From assembly GCF_010728155.1 (NCBI RefSeq), contig NZ_AP022605.1:3965399-4029398 (forward strand): DNA of 64,000 nt. The letters run 5' to 3'. This document shows, piece after piece, positions 35,562 through 45,105 of the stretch. Position numbers and translations under genes: made by a program. The DNA is from Mycolicibacterium doricum. GTDB lineage: Bacteria > Actinomycetota > Actinomycetes > Mycobacteriales > Mycobacteriaceae. Each line of letters opens with the position of its first letter. The first letter of the stretch is position 1. Below the pieces are notes generated by a model. It searched no databases and had not been told where the DNA came from. It saw nothing but the letters and a program-made list of their open reading frames with translations.

Positions 35562-37204
35562 GCGACACGACCACGGTTCTGATCGTCGGCGCCGGCTTCG
35601 CCGGCCTTGGCACGGCGATTCAACTGCTCGAGCGGGGCATCGAGGATTTCGTGATCCTCGAGCGTGCCGGCGAGGTAGGGGGGACTTGGCGGGACAACAC
35701 CTATCCCGGGGCCGCCTGCGACATTCCGTCACTGCTGTATTCGTACTCCTTCGAACAGAATCCGACGTGGTCGCGGGCCTATTCGGGGAGCGACGAAATA
35801 CTGGACTACATCAGGGGCATGGTCGACAAGCACGGGCTGTCGCGGTTCATTCGGTTCAACGTCAACGTGACGGGCCTGGCATTCGACGAAGACAGCGGGA
35901 CATGGAGCGCCGAGACCGACGGTGGTCCGAGCTACCGGGCGCGGACGGTGGTCATGGCGAGTGGCCCGCTGGCCAATGCCAATTTTCCCGACATCCGCGG
36001 ACTGGACAGCTACCTCGGCCATAAGATCCACAGCGCGCGCTGGGATCACGACTACGACCTGAGCGACAAACGTGTCGCGGTGATCGGTACCGGGGCCAGC
36101 GCGGTGCAGATCGTTCCCGAATTGGTCAAGAGCGCGCGTTCGGTGAAAGTGTTCCAGCGCACGCCCGGTTGGGTGCTTCCCCGCCCCGATTTCCCGCACC
36201 CGAATGTCGTGAAGGCCGCCTTCGGTCGGCTACCGATTCTGCAGAGTGCCGCTCGGGAGGCGTGGTTCTGGGCGCACGAAGTCATGGCCGTGGGCATGGT
36301 CTGGGACACCCCGGCCACGACTGCCATCTCCTGGCTGGGGAAGGCGAATCTACGTCGCCAGGTGAAGGATCCGTGGATGCGGCGCCAGCTCACGCCCGAC
36401 TTCCGGCCCGGTTGTAAACGCATGCTGATGACCAGTGACTACTATCCGGCCCTGCAACGCGACAACTGCAAACTGGTCTCGTGGCCGATTGCGACCATCT
36501 CGCCCAACGGCATCCGCACCGCGGACGGCATCGAGCACGAGGTCGACTGCATCGTATTCGCCACCGGGTTCGACGTCTGCAAAGCCGGGACCCCCTTTCC
36601 GATCTCGGGTCTGAACGGTCGACAGCTGGCAGACGAATGGTCAAACGGCGCCTACGCTTACAAGAGCGTCAGCGTCTCGGGCTACCCCAATCTTTTCTTC
36701 ACCTTCGGGCCGAATTCCGGGCCTGGGCACAATTCTGCGCTGGTGTACATGGAAGCCGAGATCCGCTACATCGTCGATGCCATCGGCGTGATCGTCGACC
36801 GTGGTTTGCAGACCTTCGACGTCAAAGAGGACCGACAGAACCGTTACCACGCCGAAATCCAGCGCCGGCTTGCCGCAACGACGTGGAACTCCGGATGTAA
36901 GAGCTGGTATCTCACCGAGGATGGGTACAACGGCACGATGTATCCGGGCTTCGCCAGCCAGTTCGTCAGGCAACTGGCGAAGGTTGAACTCGACGATTAC
37001 TCGACGACATCACAGTCCTCTCCGCGTAAGAAGACTCCGGCGAGGCCAGAGGTGGTCGCACACGGTGTGAACGGCGCGAGCAAAGTACGACTGCAGAGCA
37101 ACGGCGGCCGGGTCCCCCCCGGCGAGGCGAAACGTAAGTCTGCACGCCGCCCGGCGCAGGCACCTTCGATCAACACAGCGAACCGAATAGTGGATGGTGC
37201 TTGA
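35558..37204 (+). CDS. FAD-dependent monooxygenase, Baeyer-Villiger type (copy 1)
   Basis: A 548-residue class B flavoprotein monooxygenase. FAD-binding motif IVGAGFAGLGTAI, EVGGTWRDNTYPGAACDIPS, the BVMO fingerprint YLGHKIHSARWD (F/Y-x-G-x3-H-x3-W), NADPH-binding IGTGASAVQIVPEL, FQRTPGWVLP and FATGFDVCKAGTPF. The last 55 residues are a basic low-complexity tail. It is expected to insert one oxygen atom next to a ketone or to oxidise a heteroatom, using NADPH and O2. Translation is coupled to the diiron gene (GTGA). It is highly similar to 61766-63436, which has lost the fingerprint His. Confidence 0.93.
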   Translation: MSDTTTVLIVGAGFAGLGTAIQLLERGIEDFVILERAGEVGGTWRDNTYPGAACDIPSLLYSYSFEQNPTWSRAYSGSDEILDYIRGMVDKHGLSRFIRFNVNVTGLAFDEDSGTWSAETDGGPSYRARTVVMASGPLANANFPDIRGLDSYLGHKIHSARWDHDYDLSDKRVAVIGTGASAVQIVPELVKSARSVKVFQRTPGWVLPRPDFPHPNVVKAAFGRLPILQSAAREAWFWAHEVMAVGMVWDTPATTAISWLGKANLRRQVKDPWMRRQLTPDFRPGCKRMLMTSDYYPALQRDNCKLVSWPIATISPNGIRTADGIEHEVDCIVFATGFDVCKAGTPFPISGLNGRQLADEWSNGAYAYKSVSVSGYPNLFFTFGPNSGPGHNSALVYMEAEIRYIVDAIGVIVDRGLQTFDVKEDRQNRYHAEIQRRLAATTWNSGCKSWYLTEDGYNGTMYPGFASQFVRQLAKVELDDYSTTSQSSPRKKTPARPEVVAHGVNGASKVRLQSNGGRVPPGEAKRKSARRPAQAPSINTANRIVDGA

Positions 37205-37277
37205 GCAGCTACCGTCCTGGCTGGGCCGTCGGCGAGGAATGCCTGGAATCCAGTCCCCGATGAGTCAGGAGGACGGT

Positions 37278-38819
37278 ATGGACCACAGCGACGTGATGGC
37301 CGGCACCGGCAAGCTGGACTTCGAGATCGTCGTCATCGGTGCGGGATTCTCCGGGATCGGCATGGGGATAAAGCTCCTCGAAGCGGGGTTCTCGGATTTC
37401 CTCATCGTCGATGAGGCCGGCGACGTCGGCGGGACATGGCACTGGAACACCTATCCGGGTATCGCCGTCGACATTCCCTCGTACAGCTACCAGTTCTCCT
37501 TCGAGAAAAGACCATCGTGGTCACGGACCTATGCGCACGGTGACGAGCTGAAGGACTACGCGAGGCACTGCGTTGAGAAGTACGGCCTTCGTTCACACAT
37601 ACGCCATGGTGTCACGATCACCGAGGCATGGTTCGACGAAGAGTCGACCCTGTGGCGGCTGAACACAGCCTCGGGTCAGGAACTGTCCGCGCGCTTCGTG
37701 ATCAACGCGTCGGGCGTCTTGACGCGACCCAAGTGGCCCGACATTCCCGGTGTGGAGGAGTTCGGCGGGGTAACCATGCACACGTCCCGGTGGGATCACG
37801 AGGAAGATCTCGTCGGGAAAAGGGTGGCGGTCATCGGAACGGGCGCGTCGGCAGTGCAGGTGATCCCTGAGATCGCCAAGGATGTCAGAGCGCTGACGGT
37901 TTTTCAGCGCACCCCCATCTGGTGCCTCCCGAAACTGGATTTTCCGATGCCGCCGGCGGCAAGAACGCTCCTGAAATACGCGCCCGGCGGGCAACTGGCG
38001 GCTCGCGCAGCGAGTCAGATGTTCGTAGAGGCCACTTTCCCTGTCGCCGCGCATTTTCACACCGCCATTCCCATGGCGGCACTCATTGAGCGCGCAGCGC
38101 TGCGGTTCATGCGCAGTCAGGTGACCGACCCGGTCGTCCGCGACAAATTGACCCCACGTTATGCGCTGGGCTGTAAGCGCCCGAGCTTCCATAATCAGTA
38201 CTTGGCTACATTCAACCGGGACAACGTCCACCTGGAGACCAGCCCGATAAGCCATATCGACACCGCTGCCGTTCACACCGCCGACGGGGGAACGCACGAG
38301 ATCGACGTCCTCATCCTGGCGACGGGTTTCAAGGTGATGGAATCGGAGAATATGCCGACCTATACGCTCAGGGGTGTCGGCGGCGTCGACCAAGCCAAGT
38401 GGTGGGATGAGAATCGGCTCCAGGCGTACGAAGGTGTCAGTGTGCCCGGGTTCCCGAACCACTTCTCGATCTTCGGTCCCTACGGCTACAACGGCTCGTC
38501 CTACTTCACGCTCATCGAAGCGCAAGCCGGGCACATCCTGCGGTGCCTTCGCCATGCGCGGTCGCAGGCGGCCAACTATGTCGAGGTCACCCGGGAGGCC
38601 AACGATCGTTTCTTCACCGAAATGCTCGGACGTCGTGGCCGCCAGGTATTCTGGCAACCCAGCTGTGCGACTGCCAACAGCTACTACTTCGACAAGCACG
38701 GCGACGTTCCGCTACGCCCGACGACCACCGTGGAGACCTTCTGGCGTAGCCGCAGATTCGATCTCGACGACTATACGTTCGAGCAGCGCGCCGACGAGAA
38801 GGCAATCAGCCCATCGTAA
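37278..38819 (+). CDS. FAD-dependent monooxygenase, Baeyer-Villiger type (second BVMO of the operon)
   Basis: A 513-residue flavin monooxygenase distinct from its neighbour. FAD motif VIGAGFSGIGMGIKLLEAG, DVGGTWHWNTYPGIAVDIPS, fingerprint FGGVTMHTSRWD with His present, NADPH motif IGTGASAVQVIPEI and LILATGFKVM. The start is set at ATG 37278 because it has a perfect aggagg 5 nt upstream; in-frame ATGs at 37194 and 37260 lack one. It lies 73 nt after BVMO copy 1 in the same direction. EthA/MymA-like enzymes of this class oxidise long-chain or cyclic ketones; the substrate here is unknown. Confidence 0.9.
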   Translation: MDHSDVMAGTGKLDFEIVVIGAGFSGIGMGIKLLEAGFSDFLIVDEAGDVGGTWHWNTYPGIAVDIPSYSYQFSFEKRPSWSRTYAHGDELKDYARHCVEKYGLRSHIRHGVTITEAWFDEESTLWRLNTASGQELSARFVINASGVLTRPKWPDIPGVEEFGGVTMHTSRWDHEEDLVGKRVAVIGTGASAVQVIPEIAKDVRALTVFQRTPIWCLPKLDFPMPPAARTLLKYAPGGQLAARAASQMFVEATFPVAAHFHTAIPMAALIERAALRFMRSQVTDPVVRDKLTPRYALGCKRPSFHNQYLATFNRDNVHLETSPISHIDTAAVHTADGGTHEIDVLILATGFKVMESENMPTYTLRGVGGVDQAKWWDENRLQAYEGVSVPGFPNHFSIFGPYGYNGSSYFTLIEAQAGHILRCLRHARSQAANYVEVTREANDRFFTEMLGRRGRQVFWQPSCATANSYYFDKHGDVPLRPTTTVETFWRSRRFDLDDYTFEQRADEKAISPS

Positions 38820-38987
38820 TTACCCACCGCTGACACATGACGGTTCGAGCCCTGACCGAACGAGCTTGTCGTAACATCACCCGGTAACGGAAGTAGATCA
38901 GCCACCGTCAAACCGCAGCCTCGATGCGCCAGCTGGGTGTGTCCCGCACGCTGTTCGATGACGACGCCAATTCAATTGGGAGCAATC

Positions 38988-40181
38988 ATGACGGATACCG
39001 AAGTAACCGACATCGGCGTTGGCCGGCCGGGCGCCGTGCCCGAGGATCCGTGGGCGACGCCGGAGCGGCGAGCGCTGGGCCAGTTGGCGCGCTCTTTTGT
39101 CGCACGAGAGATCGCGCCGATGGTGGCGGAATGGGAACAGGTGGGTGAAATCCCGCGTGAGTTGCACCGCAAGGCTGCTGATCTAGGGCTTCTCGGCGTC
39201 GGGTTCCCCGAGGAGGTGGGAGGCAGTGGCGGTGATGCAATCGATTCGGCGTTGGTGACCGAGGCCATTCTCGCGAGCGGTGGGTCCACCGGCGTGTGTG
39301 CGGCACTGTTCACCCACGGTATCGCGCTGCCGCACATCGCTACCAATGGTTCCGATGCGTTGATCGAGCGCTACGTCCGTCCCACCCTGGCCGGGGAGAT
39401 GATCGGCTCGCTGGCGGTCACCGAGCCCGGAGCGGGCTCTGATGTGGCCAACTTGCGCACACGAGCAGTCCGCGACGGCGACACATACGTGGTCAACGGC
39501 GCCAAGACGTTCATCACCAGCGGTGTGCGCGCTGATTTTGTGACTACCGCAGTGCGCACCGGAGGGCCCGGCTACGGCGGAGTTTCGTTGCTGGTGATCG
39601 ACAAGGGCACTCCCGGGTTCGAGGTGTCACGTCGACTGGACAAGATGGGCTGGCGCTGCAGCGACACCGCCGAACTGTCATTCGACGATGTTCGGGTGCC
39701 CGCGGGGAACTTGGTCGGCGCGGAGAACAGCGGATTCATCCAGATCATGCAGCAGTTCCAGGCGGAGCGGCTCGGCATCGCCGTGCAGGCATACGCGACG
39801 GCGGAGCGCGCGCTCGAGTTGGCGAAGGGTTGGGCGCGCGAGCGCCAGACGTTCGGCAAACCTCTGACGGCTCGTCAGGTCATCCGACACAAGCTTGCCG
39901 AGATGGCCCGACAGGTCGACGTGGCGCGCACGTACACCCGCGCAGTGATGCAACGGTGGCTGGCCGGAGAGGACATGGTGACCGAGGTGTCGATGGCCAA
40001 GAACACCGCGGTGTTTGCGTGCGACTATGTGGTGAACGAGGCGGTTCAGATCTTCGGTGGGATGGGTTATATGCGTGAGTCCGAGGTGGAAAGGCATTAC
40101 CGAGATATCCGCATTCTCGGAATCGGCGGTGGCACCAACGAGATCATGAACGAGATCATCGCCAAGCGCATCGGCCTGTAG
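38988..40181 (+). CDS. Acyl-CoA dehydrogenase
   Basis: A 397-residue FadE. Motifs: LAVTEPGAGSDVANLRTRAV, NGAKTFITSGVRADFVTTAV, RQTFGKPLTARQVIRHKLAE, QIFGGMGYMRESEVERHYRD and IGGGTNEIMNEIIAKRIGL. The usual EGT catalytic-loop Glu is Gly (GGGT), as in several mycobacterial FadE proteins that place the base elsewhere. The start is at ATG 38988 (ttgggagcaatc upstream) rather than in-frame ATGs further up. It is the last plus-strand gene, convergent with the acyl-CoA dehydrogenase at 40272 across a 90-nt gap. Confidence 0.92.
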   Translation: MTDTEVTDIGVGRPGAVPEDPWATPERRALGQLARSFVAREIAPMVAEWEQVGEIPRELHRKAADLGLLGVGFPEEVGGSGGDAIDSALVTEAILASGGSTGVCAALFTHGIALPHIATNGSDALIERYVRPTLAGEMIGSLAVTEPGAGSDVANLRTRAVRDGDTYVVNGAKTFITSGVRADFVTTAVRTGGPGYGGVSLLVIDKGTPGFEVSRRLDKMGWRCSDTAELSFDDVRVPAGNLVGAENSGFIQIMQQFQAERLGIAVQAYATAERALELAKGWARERQTFGKPLTARQVIRHKLAEMARQVDVARTYTRAVMQRWLAGEDMVTEVSMAKNTAVFACDYVVNEAVQIFGGMGYMRESEVERHYRDIRILGIGGGTNEIMNEIIAKRIGL

Positions 40182-40271
40182 TTGCCCCGCAACTGGACCC
40201 CTACGATCCTGCGCGCTCAATCCGCGATGCCGGACCTGGCAGACGCCCCGGCCGACATGCCTTGGGGGCGG

Positions 40272-41549
40272 CTACGATTCCTTGGCGTCGGACGTAACCC
40301 TGGTTGCCACCGGCGCACGAGACGAGTCGCTGTCGACGCGTGGTTCCTTCGGTAGACCGAGCAACTTCTCCCCGATGATGTTGCGCTGAACTTGCGAACT
40401 CCCGGCGTAGATGGTGGCGGCGCGGGCGGCCAACGCAGTCTCCACCCAGGCCCGCGAGGAATTGGGGGTTCCCATCTCGGCAGTGATCAAGGCGCCGTTT
40501 GTCCCCACACCCGAAGGCGTCAGCACGTCATCGCCCAAGATGTCCATCGCCAGTTCGGTCTCGCGTTGGAAGAATTCACTCCAGAAGATCTTCGTCATCG
40601 CCCCCTCCGCGCCGGGAAACTCACCGCGCAGGAAGCGTGTCAGGGCCTGGTACCCACGGCACCGCATGATCTCCACGCGGCCGTAGCACCACGCGAGCTG
40701 CTCGCGAATATGCGGTAAGTGCGCCTTGCCTCGTTCCCTCGCCAGCTCGCATAGCCGATCGATCTCGGTCCGGAATCGAATCGCGTCGGTGGTGACACTG
40801 GCTCCACGCTCAAAACCGAGCAGCGTCATCGCGACCGACCAGCCGGCGTTGATTCCGCCGACCACATTGCTCGCCGCCGTTCGGGCGTCGGCGAAAAACA
40901 CCTCATTGAACATCGACTGGCCGACCATGTTCGTGATGGGGCGGACCTCAACCCCCGGCTGGTCCATGGGTACGAGCAGGAAAGAAATACCCCGATGCTT
41001 CGGCGCGCTGGGGTCTGTTCGGCAGAGCACGAAAATCCAGTTGGCGAGATGCCCCGCGGAGGTCCAGATCTTCGATCCGTTGATGACCCAGTCATCGCCG
41101 TCGAGCACCGCCGTGGTGCGCAGCGCGGCCAGGTCGGAACCGGCCTCGGGCTCGGAGAAACCCTGGCACCACTTGTCTTCGCCGGAGAGGATCCGAGGCA
41201 GAAACCAGCTTTTCTGTTCCTCAGTTCCGCGGACCACGAGCGTGTTGCCGAGCAATTGAATCCCGAACATGTCGCTCTCGGTTCCCATCGGCACACCCGC
41301 TTTGGTGAACTCCTCGGCCAACACCACCTGTTCGATCGAGGTCAGTCCCGCGCCACCGTACTGTGACGGCCACGACACAGCCAGGAAACCGTTCTCGGCC
41401 AGCACCTTACGCCAGTCGCGGCGGAACTCTTCCTGCGCAGCAAATTCGAGACTCCCGATTCCTGCGAAGTCGGCGGGGACATTCGCTGCGATGAAGTCAC
41501 GCACGCGGGTCCGGAATTCCTCCGCGGATGCCGGGTAGGAAAGATCCAT
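40272..41549 (-). CDS. Acyl-CoA dehydrogenase, FadE29-like subunit of a probable heteromer
   Basis: A 425-residue Fad[81 protein letters not shown], and the C-terminal [20 protein letters not shown]. This is the subunit type that pairs with a shorter FadE28-type partner to form alpha2-beta2 dehydrogenases in steroid side-chain degradation. The partner-like gene lies 52 nt upstream (41602). ATG 41549 has gaaaggacgacgacagca upstream. The substrate is probably a branched or cyclic acyl-CoA (inference). Confidence 0.88.
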   Translation of the reverse strand: MDLSYPASAEEFRTRVRDFIAANVPADFAGIGSLEFAAQEEFRRDWRKVLAENGFLAVSWPSQYGGAGLTSIEQVVLAEEFTKAGVPMGTESDMFGIQLLGNTLVVRGTEEQKSWFLPRILSGEDKWCQGFSEPEAGSDLAALRTTAVLDGDDWVINGSKIWTSAGHLANWIFVLCRTDPSAPKHRGISFLLVPMDQPGVEVRPITNMVGQSMFNEVFFADARTAASNVVGGINAGWSVAMTLLGFERGASVTTDAIRFRTEIDRLCELARERGKAHLPHIREQLAWCYGRVEIMRCRGYQALTRFLRGEFPGAEGAMTKIFWSEFFQRETELAMDILGDDVLTPSGVGTNGALITAEMGTPNSSRAWVETALAARAATIYAGSSQVQRNIIGEKLLGLPKEPRVDSDSSRAPVATRVTSDAKES

Positions 41550-41601
41550 TGCTGTCGTCGTCCTTTCGTGACGTGCTCGGTGGCTGACGCGCGGGTAAGC
41601 G

Positions 41602-42723
41602 TCACAATCCGATACGGTCGGCAACCTCGAGCCACTGATCGCTTTCCGTGCCGAGCAGCACCCGGTCGGCCTTTGCCCGCCGGAAATACAGATGTGCATC
41701 GTGTTCCCAGGTGAAGCCGATTCCGCCGTGAATCTGTATGTTCCACGAGGCCATGAAGTCGAAGGCCGACGCAGCCGTCGCCAGCGCCATCGGGGCGACC
41801 TTGGCGAGCTCGGCGCTGCTCAGCGTTGCCAGATGCGCCGCGTACAGCGTCAGCGCCCGCGCGCTGTCCAATTCGACCGCTGCCTCTGCGCAGCGGTGCT
41901 TTATCGCCTGGAACGAACCGATGGGCCGATTGAACTGGTGGCGTAGACGGGCATAGGTCACCGACATGTCCAGCGCACCGTCGGTGCCACCGACCATCTC
42001 CGCGGCGAGTAGGACTTTCGCCATATTCAGCACCCGGTCCGTCTGCACGTTCCCGTCTTCGGGTGGTCCCAGGGGAACCGCGGACACCGCATCGAAGGTC
42101 AGCGTCGCCATGGGCCGGGTGATGTCCAACGTATCGACACGCTCGCGGCGCATCCCGGCGGCGTCTCCGGCGACGAGGTACCAGGCCGGGTCAACAGCGT
42201 CGCCCGGCGGCAGAGCGAGCACAAGCAGCAGGTCGGCACTGTGGCCGTCGATGACCTGAATCTTGGTTCCGGTAAGGGTGACGCCCCCGTCGTCGGAGTT
42301 CGCGCGCATGGCGACAGCGCCGCCGTCGGCGCGGGAACAGTCCTTTATGGCGGTAGTCACCGTGCGGATGCCCTCGGCGATCTCCGGGAGCAACTCTTTC
42401 TTCTGTTCGGGGCTCGCTGTCATCAAAATCGGTACGACACCGAGAGCGACGGTCGAAAACAGCGGGCACGGTACGACCGCACGCCCGAGTTCCTCCATGG
42501 CGATCACAGCCTCGACCATGGTGGCGTCAGCGCCGCCGTACTCCTCGGGGATGAGCAGACCCGCCAAGCCGAGTTCCCGGTTCATCCGAGTCCAGGCCGT
42601 GGCGTCGTAACCACACTCGGTGGTCACCACGTCGCGAAGGCCGCTCGCCGGAGCCACCCCCGCGACGAATCGACGGATTGTCTGCCGGAACTCTTCTTGC
42701 TCACGGCTCAGCATGAAGTCCAT
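41602..42723 (-). CDS. Acyl-CoA dehydrogenase, FadE28-like subunit of a probable heteromer
   Basis: A 373-residue, divergent Fad[41 protein letters not shown], a weakly conserved beta domain ([20 protein letters not shown]), [20 protein letters not shown], and the C-terminal [20 protein letters not shown] then [10 protein letters not shown], which is the hallmark of FadE28-type subunits. It should form a heterotetramer with the FadE29-like product of the next gene. The start at 42723 has a gagagg Shine-Dalgarno sequence. A 17-nt tandem repeat lies in the spacer to the upstream acyl-CoA ligase. Confidence 0.88.
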   Translation of the reverse strand: MDFMLSREQEEFRQTIRRFVAGVAPASGLRDVVTTECGYDATAWTRMNRELGLAGLLIPEEYGGADATMVEAVIAMEELGRAVVPCPLFSTVALGVVPILMTASPEQKKELLPEIAEGIRTVTTAIKDCSRADGGAVAMRANSDDGGVTLTGTKIQVIDGHSADLLLVLALPPGDAVDPAWYLVAGDAAGMRRERVDTLDITRPMATLTFDAVSAVPLGPPEDGNVQTDRVLNMAKVLLAAEMVGGTDGALDMSVTYARLRHQFNRPIGSFQAIKHRCAEAAVELDSARALTLYAAHLATLSSAELAKVAPMALATAASAFDFMASWNIQIHGGIGFTWEHDAHLYFRRAKADRVLLGTESDQWLEVADRIGL

Positions 42724-42892
42724 CGGCGCCTCTCTTCGAACCGTTTCCCGCACGCTCGGTGTCTGCGGGCGCGCATCGCCAACCTGATCATGACATGCCT
42801 CGGTGAGGCCGCTGGCCAAAACTCGAGATTGACCTCACCGGCTGTTCCGTAGGCCTGCGACGCCACCGCGGCCACCTGCACGACACGCGTGG

Positions 42893-42960
42893 GAGCTTGG
42901 TCACGAGATGAGCTTGGTCACGAGATGAGCTTGGTCACGAGATCAGCTTGGTCACGAGAT
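42893..42960. repeat. 17-nt tandem repeat, 4 copies, spanning a stop codon
   Basis: Unit gagcttggtcacgagat at 42893-42909, 42910-42926 and 42927-42943 (perfect), and cagcttggtcacgagat at 42944-42960. The TGA of the minus-strand acyl-CoA ligase (42952-42954) lies in the rightmost copy, so each copy repeats the stop region outward into the spacer before the FadE28-like gene. Confidence 0.95.
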
Positions 42961-44499
42961 GTAAGTCCGGTGCCCGGACCAATACCGGTCACGGAGTTGT
43001 CGCTTGTAGAGCTTGCCCGTCGGTAAGCGCGGAAGCTCACGCTCGAAGTCGATTGTCCGCGGGCATTTGTAGTGCGCGAGGCGCTCTCGGCAATACGCGA
43101 TCAGTTCCCGTTCGGTGTGCGCGTCGGCGGCGTCGGGATCAACAAGCTGCACAACGGCTTTGACTTCTTCACCCATCTCCTCGTCGGGAACGCCGATCAC
43201 GGCGACATCCATCACCTTGGGGTGCAAGGTGAGCACATCCTCAGTTTCCTGCGGGTAGATGTTCACCCCGCCTGAAATGATCGTGAAAGCTTTGCGGTCT
43301 GTGAGGTAGAGCCAGCCGTGCTCGTCGAGGTAACCGACATCGCCCAATGTGCTCCAGCCATGTCCTGCCGGATCTTGGGCTTCGCGGGTCTTCTCCGGGT
43401 CGTTGTGATACTCGTAGGCGGGCCCGTCGCCGAAGTAGACGAGCCCGACCTCTCCGGGGGGCTGTTCATGACCGTGCTCGTCCAAGATGTGGACATTGCC
43501 GATCACGGGCTGCCCTACGGTACCCGGACGGTCAAGCCAGTCCTGTGGTTTGCAAACGCAGAAGCCGTTGAGTTCTGTGCCGGCGTAGTACTCCCACAGG
43601 ATCGGTCCCCACCAGTCCATCATGGCTTTCTTGACGCCCACCGGACATGGCGCTGCAGCGTGGATGGCCAGGCGCAGCGAGGAAATGTCGAAACGCCTGC
43701 GATCGACCTCCGGCAATTTGAGCATCCGGCTGAACATCGTGGGCACGAACTGAGCACAGGTCACCCGATAGTGCTCGATTGCCCGCAGGGCATCGACGGC
43801 GTCGAACTTCTCCATCATCACGACCGTGCCCCCCAGCGCAGTCACTCCCACGCTGAAACCCAGTGGCGCCGAATGGTAGATAGGAGCCGGCGAGAGATAG
43901 ACGCTGTCTGCGGTGAAGCCGAAGACGCCGCTGAGCAGCGCGCTAATCATCTGACCGTCCTGGACCGACGCTCCCCTGAGGGGGCGCTTGATCCCTTTCG
44001 GGCGTCCCGTGGTGCCGGAGCTGTAGAGCATGAACTCTCCGGCGGGTTGGTCATCGAGCGCGGTAGTGGGTTGTGCTGCCAGTGCTTTCTCGTAGTCGCC
44101 CATCGGCTCGGCGCCTCCGTCGGTGACGAGCGGCAGTTCCACGCCCGGTGCGTCGTTCAGCGCCTCGCGCAGTACTTCGGCTCTGGCCGGTGAGGCCACC
44201 ACCGACCTCGCGCCGGAATCGGACAGTATGTACGCGAGTTCCGCGGCACTCAGATAGGAGTTGACCGTGGTGACGTAGAGCCCCGATCGAAGGGCGGCCC
44301 AGACCACTTCCAGGTACCGCGGATGGTTTTCCATGAACACGGCGACGTGATCGCCGGGCACCAGACCGTTTTCGCGCCACAGCCGCGCGAGCTGGTTGGA
44401 CCTGTCGTCGAGTTCGCGGTGGGTGACCACCTGCCCTGTCGAGGCCATGACAACGGCCGGCTTGTCCGGTGTAGCCGCCGCAGTGGCGCCTGGAAACAT
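42952..44499 (-). CDS. Acyl-CoA ligase (FadD-type, ANL superfamily)
   Basis: A 515-residue adenylating enzyme started at MFPGATAAATPDKPAV (ggggaagaa upstream); an extension to 44562 is in frame but atypical. P-loop-like motif MLYSSGTTGRPKGIKRPLRG, A5 region YYAGTELNGF, TLGDVGYLDEHGWLYLTDRK, hinge and GGVNIYPQETEDVL, and the catalytic Lys region RLPTGKLYKRQLRD near the C-terminus. It forms an acyl-adenylate and then acyl-CoA. It is co-directional with the FadE28/29-like pair and probably activates their substrate. Confidence 0.92.
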   Translation of the reverse strand: MFPGATAAATPDKPAVVMASTGQVVTHRELDDRSNQLARLWRENGLVPGDHVAVFMENHPRYLEVVWAALRSGLYVTTVNSYLSAAELAYILSDSGARSVVASPARAEVLREALNDAPGVELPLVTDGGAEPMGDYEKALAAQPTTALDDQPAGEFMLYSSGTTGRPKGIKRPLRGASVQDGQMISALLSGVFGFTADSVYLSPAPIYHSAPLGFSVGVTALGGTVVMMEKFDAVDALRAIEHYRVTCAQFVPTMFSRMLKLPEVDRRRFDISSLRLAIHAAAPCPVGVKKAMMDWWGPILWEYYAGTELNGFCVCKPQDWLDRPGTVGQPVIGNVHILDEHGHEQPPGEVGLVYFGDGPAYEYHNDPEKTREAQDPAGHGWSTLGDVGYLDEHGWLYLTDRKAFTIISGGVNIYPQETEDVLTLHPKVMDVAVIGVPDEEMGEEVKAVVQLVDPDAADAHTERELIAYCRERLAHYKCPRTIDFERELPRLPTGKLYKRQLRDRYWSGHRTYIS

Positions 44500-44649
44500 T
44501 TCTTCCCCACTTCCGTTTTCGAGAGGACCGCCGACAGGTGATCTCAAAGTCAAGATTCGCATAGATTGGGTGGCGCAGCGGGCTTTTCGGAGCTCCGACG
44601 CCCACCGAGCAGCACCGGTTCGGCCCCGGCGCCGGAAACGTCGCGACCA

Positions 44650-45083
44650 TCAGTCACGCCGTGCGCCGACCAAGACGTAGATCATGGTCGCCACTTCGTC
44701 GGTGCGGTTACGCCAGGCATGCCTAGTGCCCCGCTGGACCACGATGGTGCCAGCAGTGATGCGTTCCTCGACGCCGTCGTCGAGTTCCAACCACAGCTCT
44801 CCCCGGATGCAGATGCCGTAATCGACGGTGTCCGTCGAGTGCATACCAGGGCTATCGGGCTCGAATACCGGCGACAGGCCCGGCTGTAGGCGATCCATCT
44901 CGCCGGTGGCGTCCGTAGCCGCCATACCGGCCTCAGTGTCGGCGGCTGCCGACGAGTCAGGCGCGAAACGGACCGCCAGCAGGCGAGTTCCACCGTCTCC
45001 ACCGAAGTGAAGTACGAGATGTCCCTGCTGTCGCGGCCGGTCACCACACGCCGGATCGCTGTGCCCACGATCAGCTCCCTCAT
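44650..45083 (-). pseudogene. Cupin-domain protein, apparently frameshifted
   Basis: An N-terminal frame from ATG 45083 reads MRELIVGTAIRRVVTGRDSR then DISYFTS, typical of mycobacterial cupins. It then runs into nonsense. The continuing cupin sequence (GGDGGTRLLAVRFAPDS; YGICIRGELWLELDDGVEER; IVVQRGTRHAWRNRTDEVAT) is in another frame. The change lies between about 44980 and 45040. A shorter 91-residue product from ATG 44925 would still hold the C-terminal beta barrel. Either the gene is broken or the base call is wrong there. Cupins of this type often accompany BVMO/SDR clusters; their role is unclear. Confidence 0.55.
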
Positions 45084-45105
45084 CAGTGTCAGCTGTTCGA
45101 ACCCG

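Noticed and set aside
40182..40271. Gap between two convergent fadE genes checked for a bidirectional terminator
   Set aside because: No stem-loop of convincing strength was seen.
42893..42960. Four regular 17-nt repeats considered as a CRISPR array
   Set aside because: The copies are directly adjacent with no spacers and there are no cas genes; they are tandem duplications.
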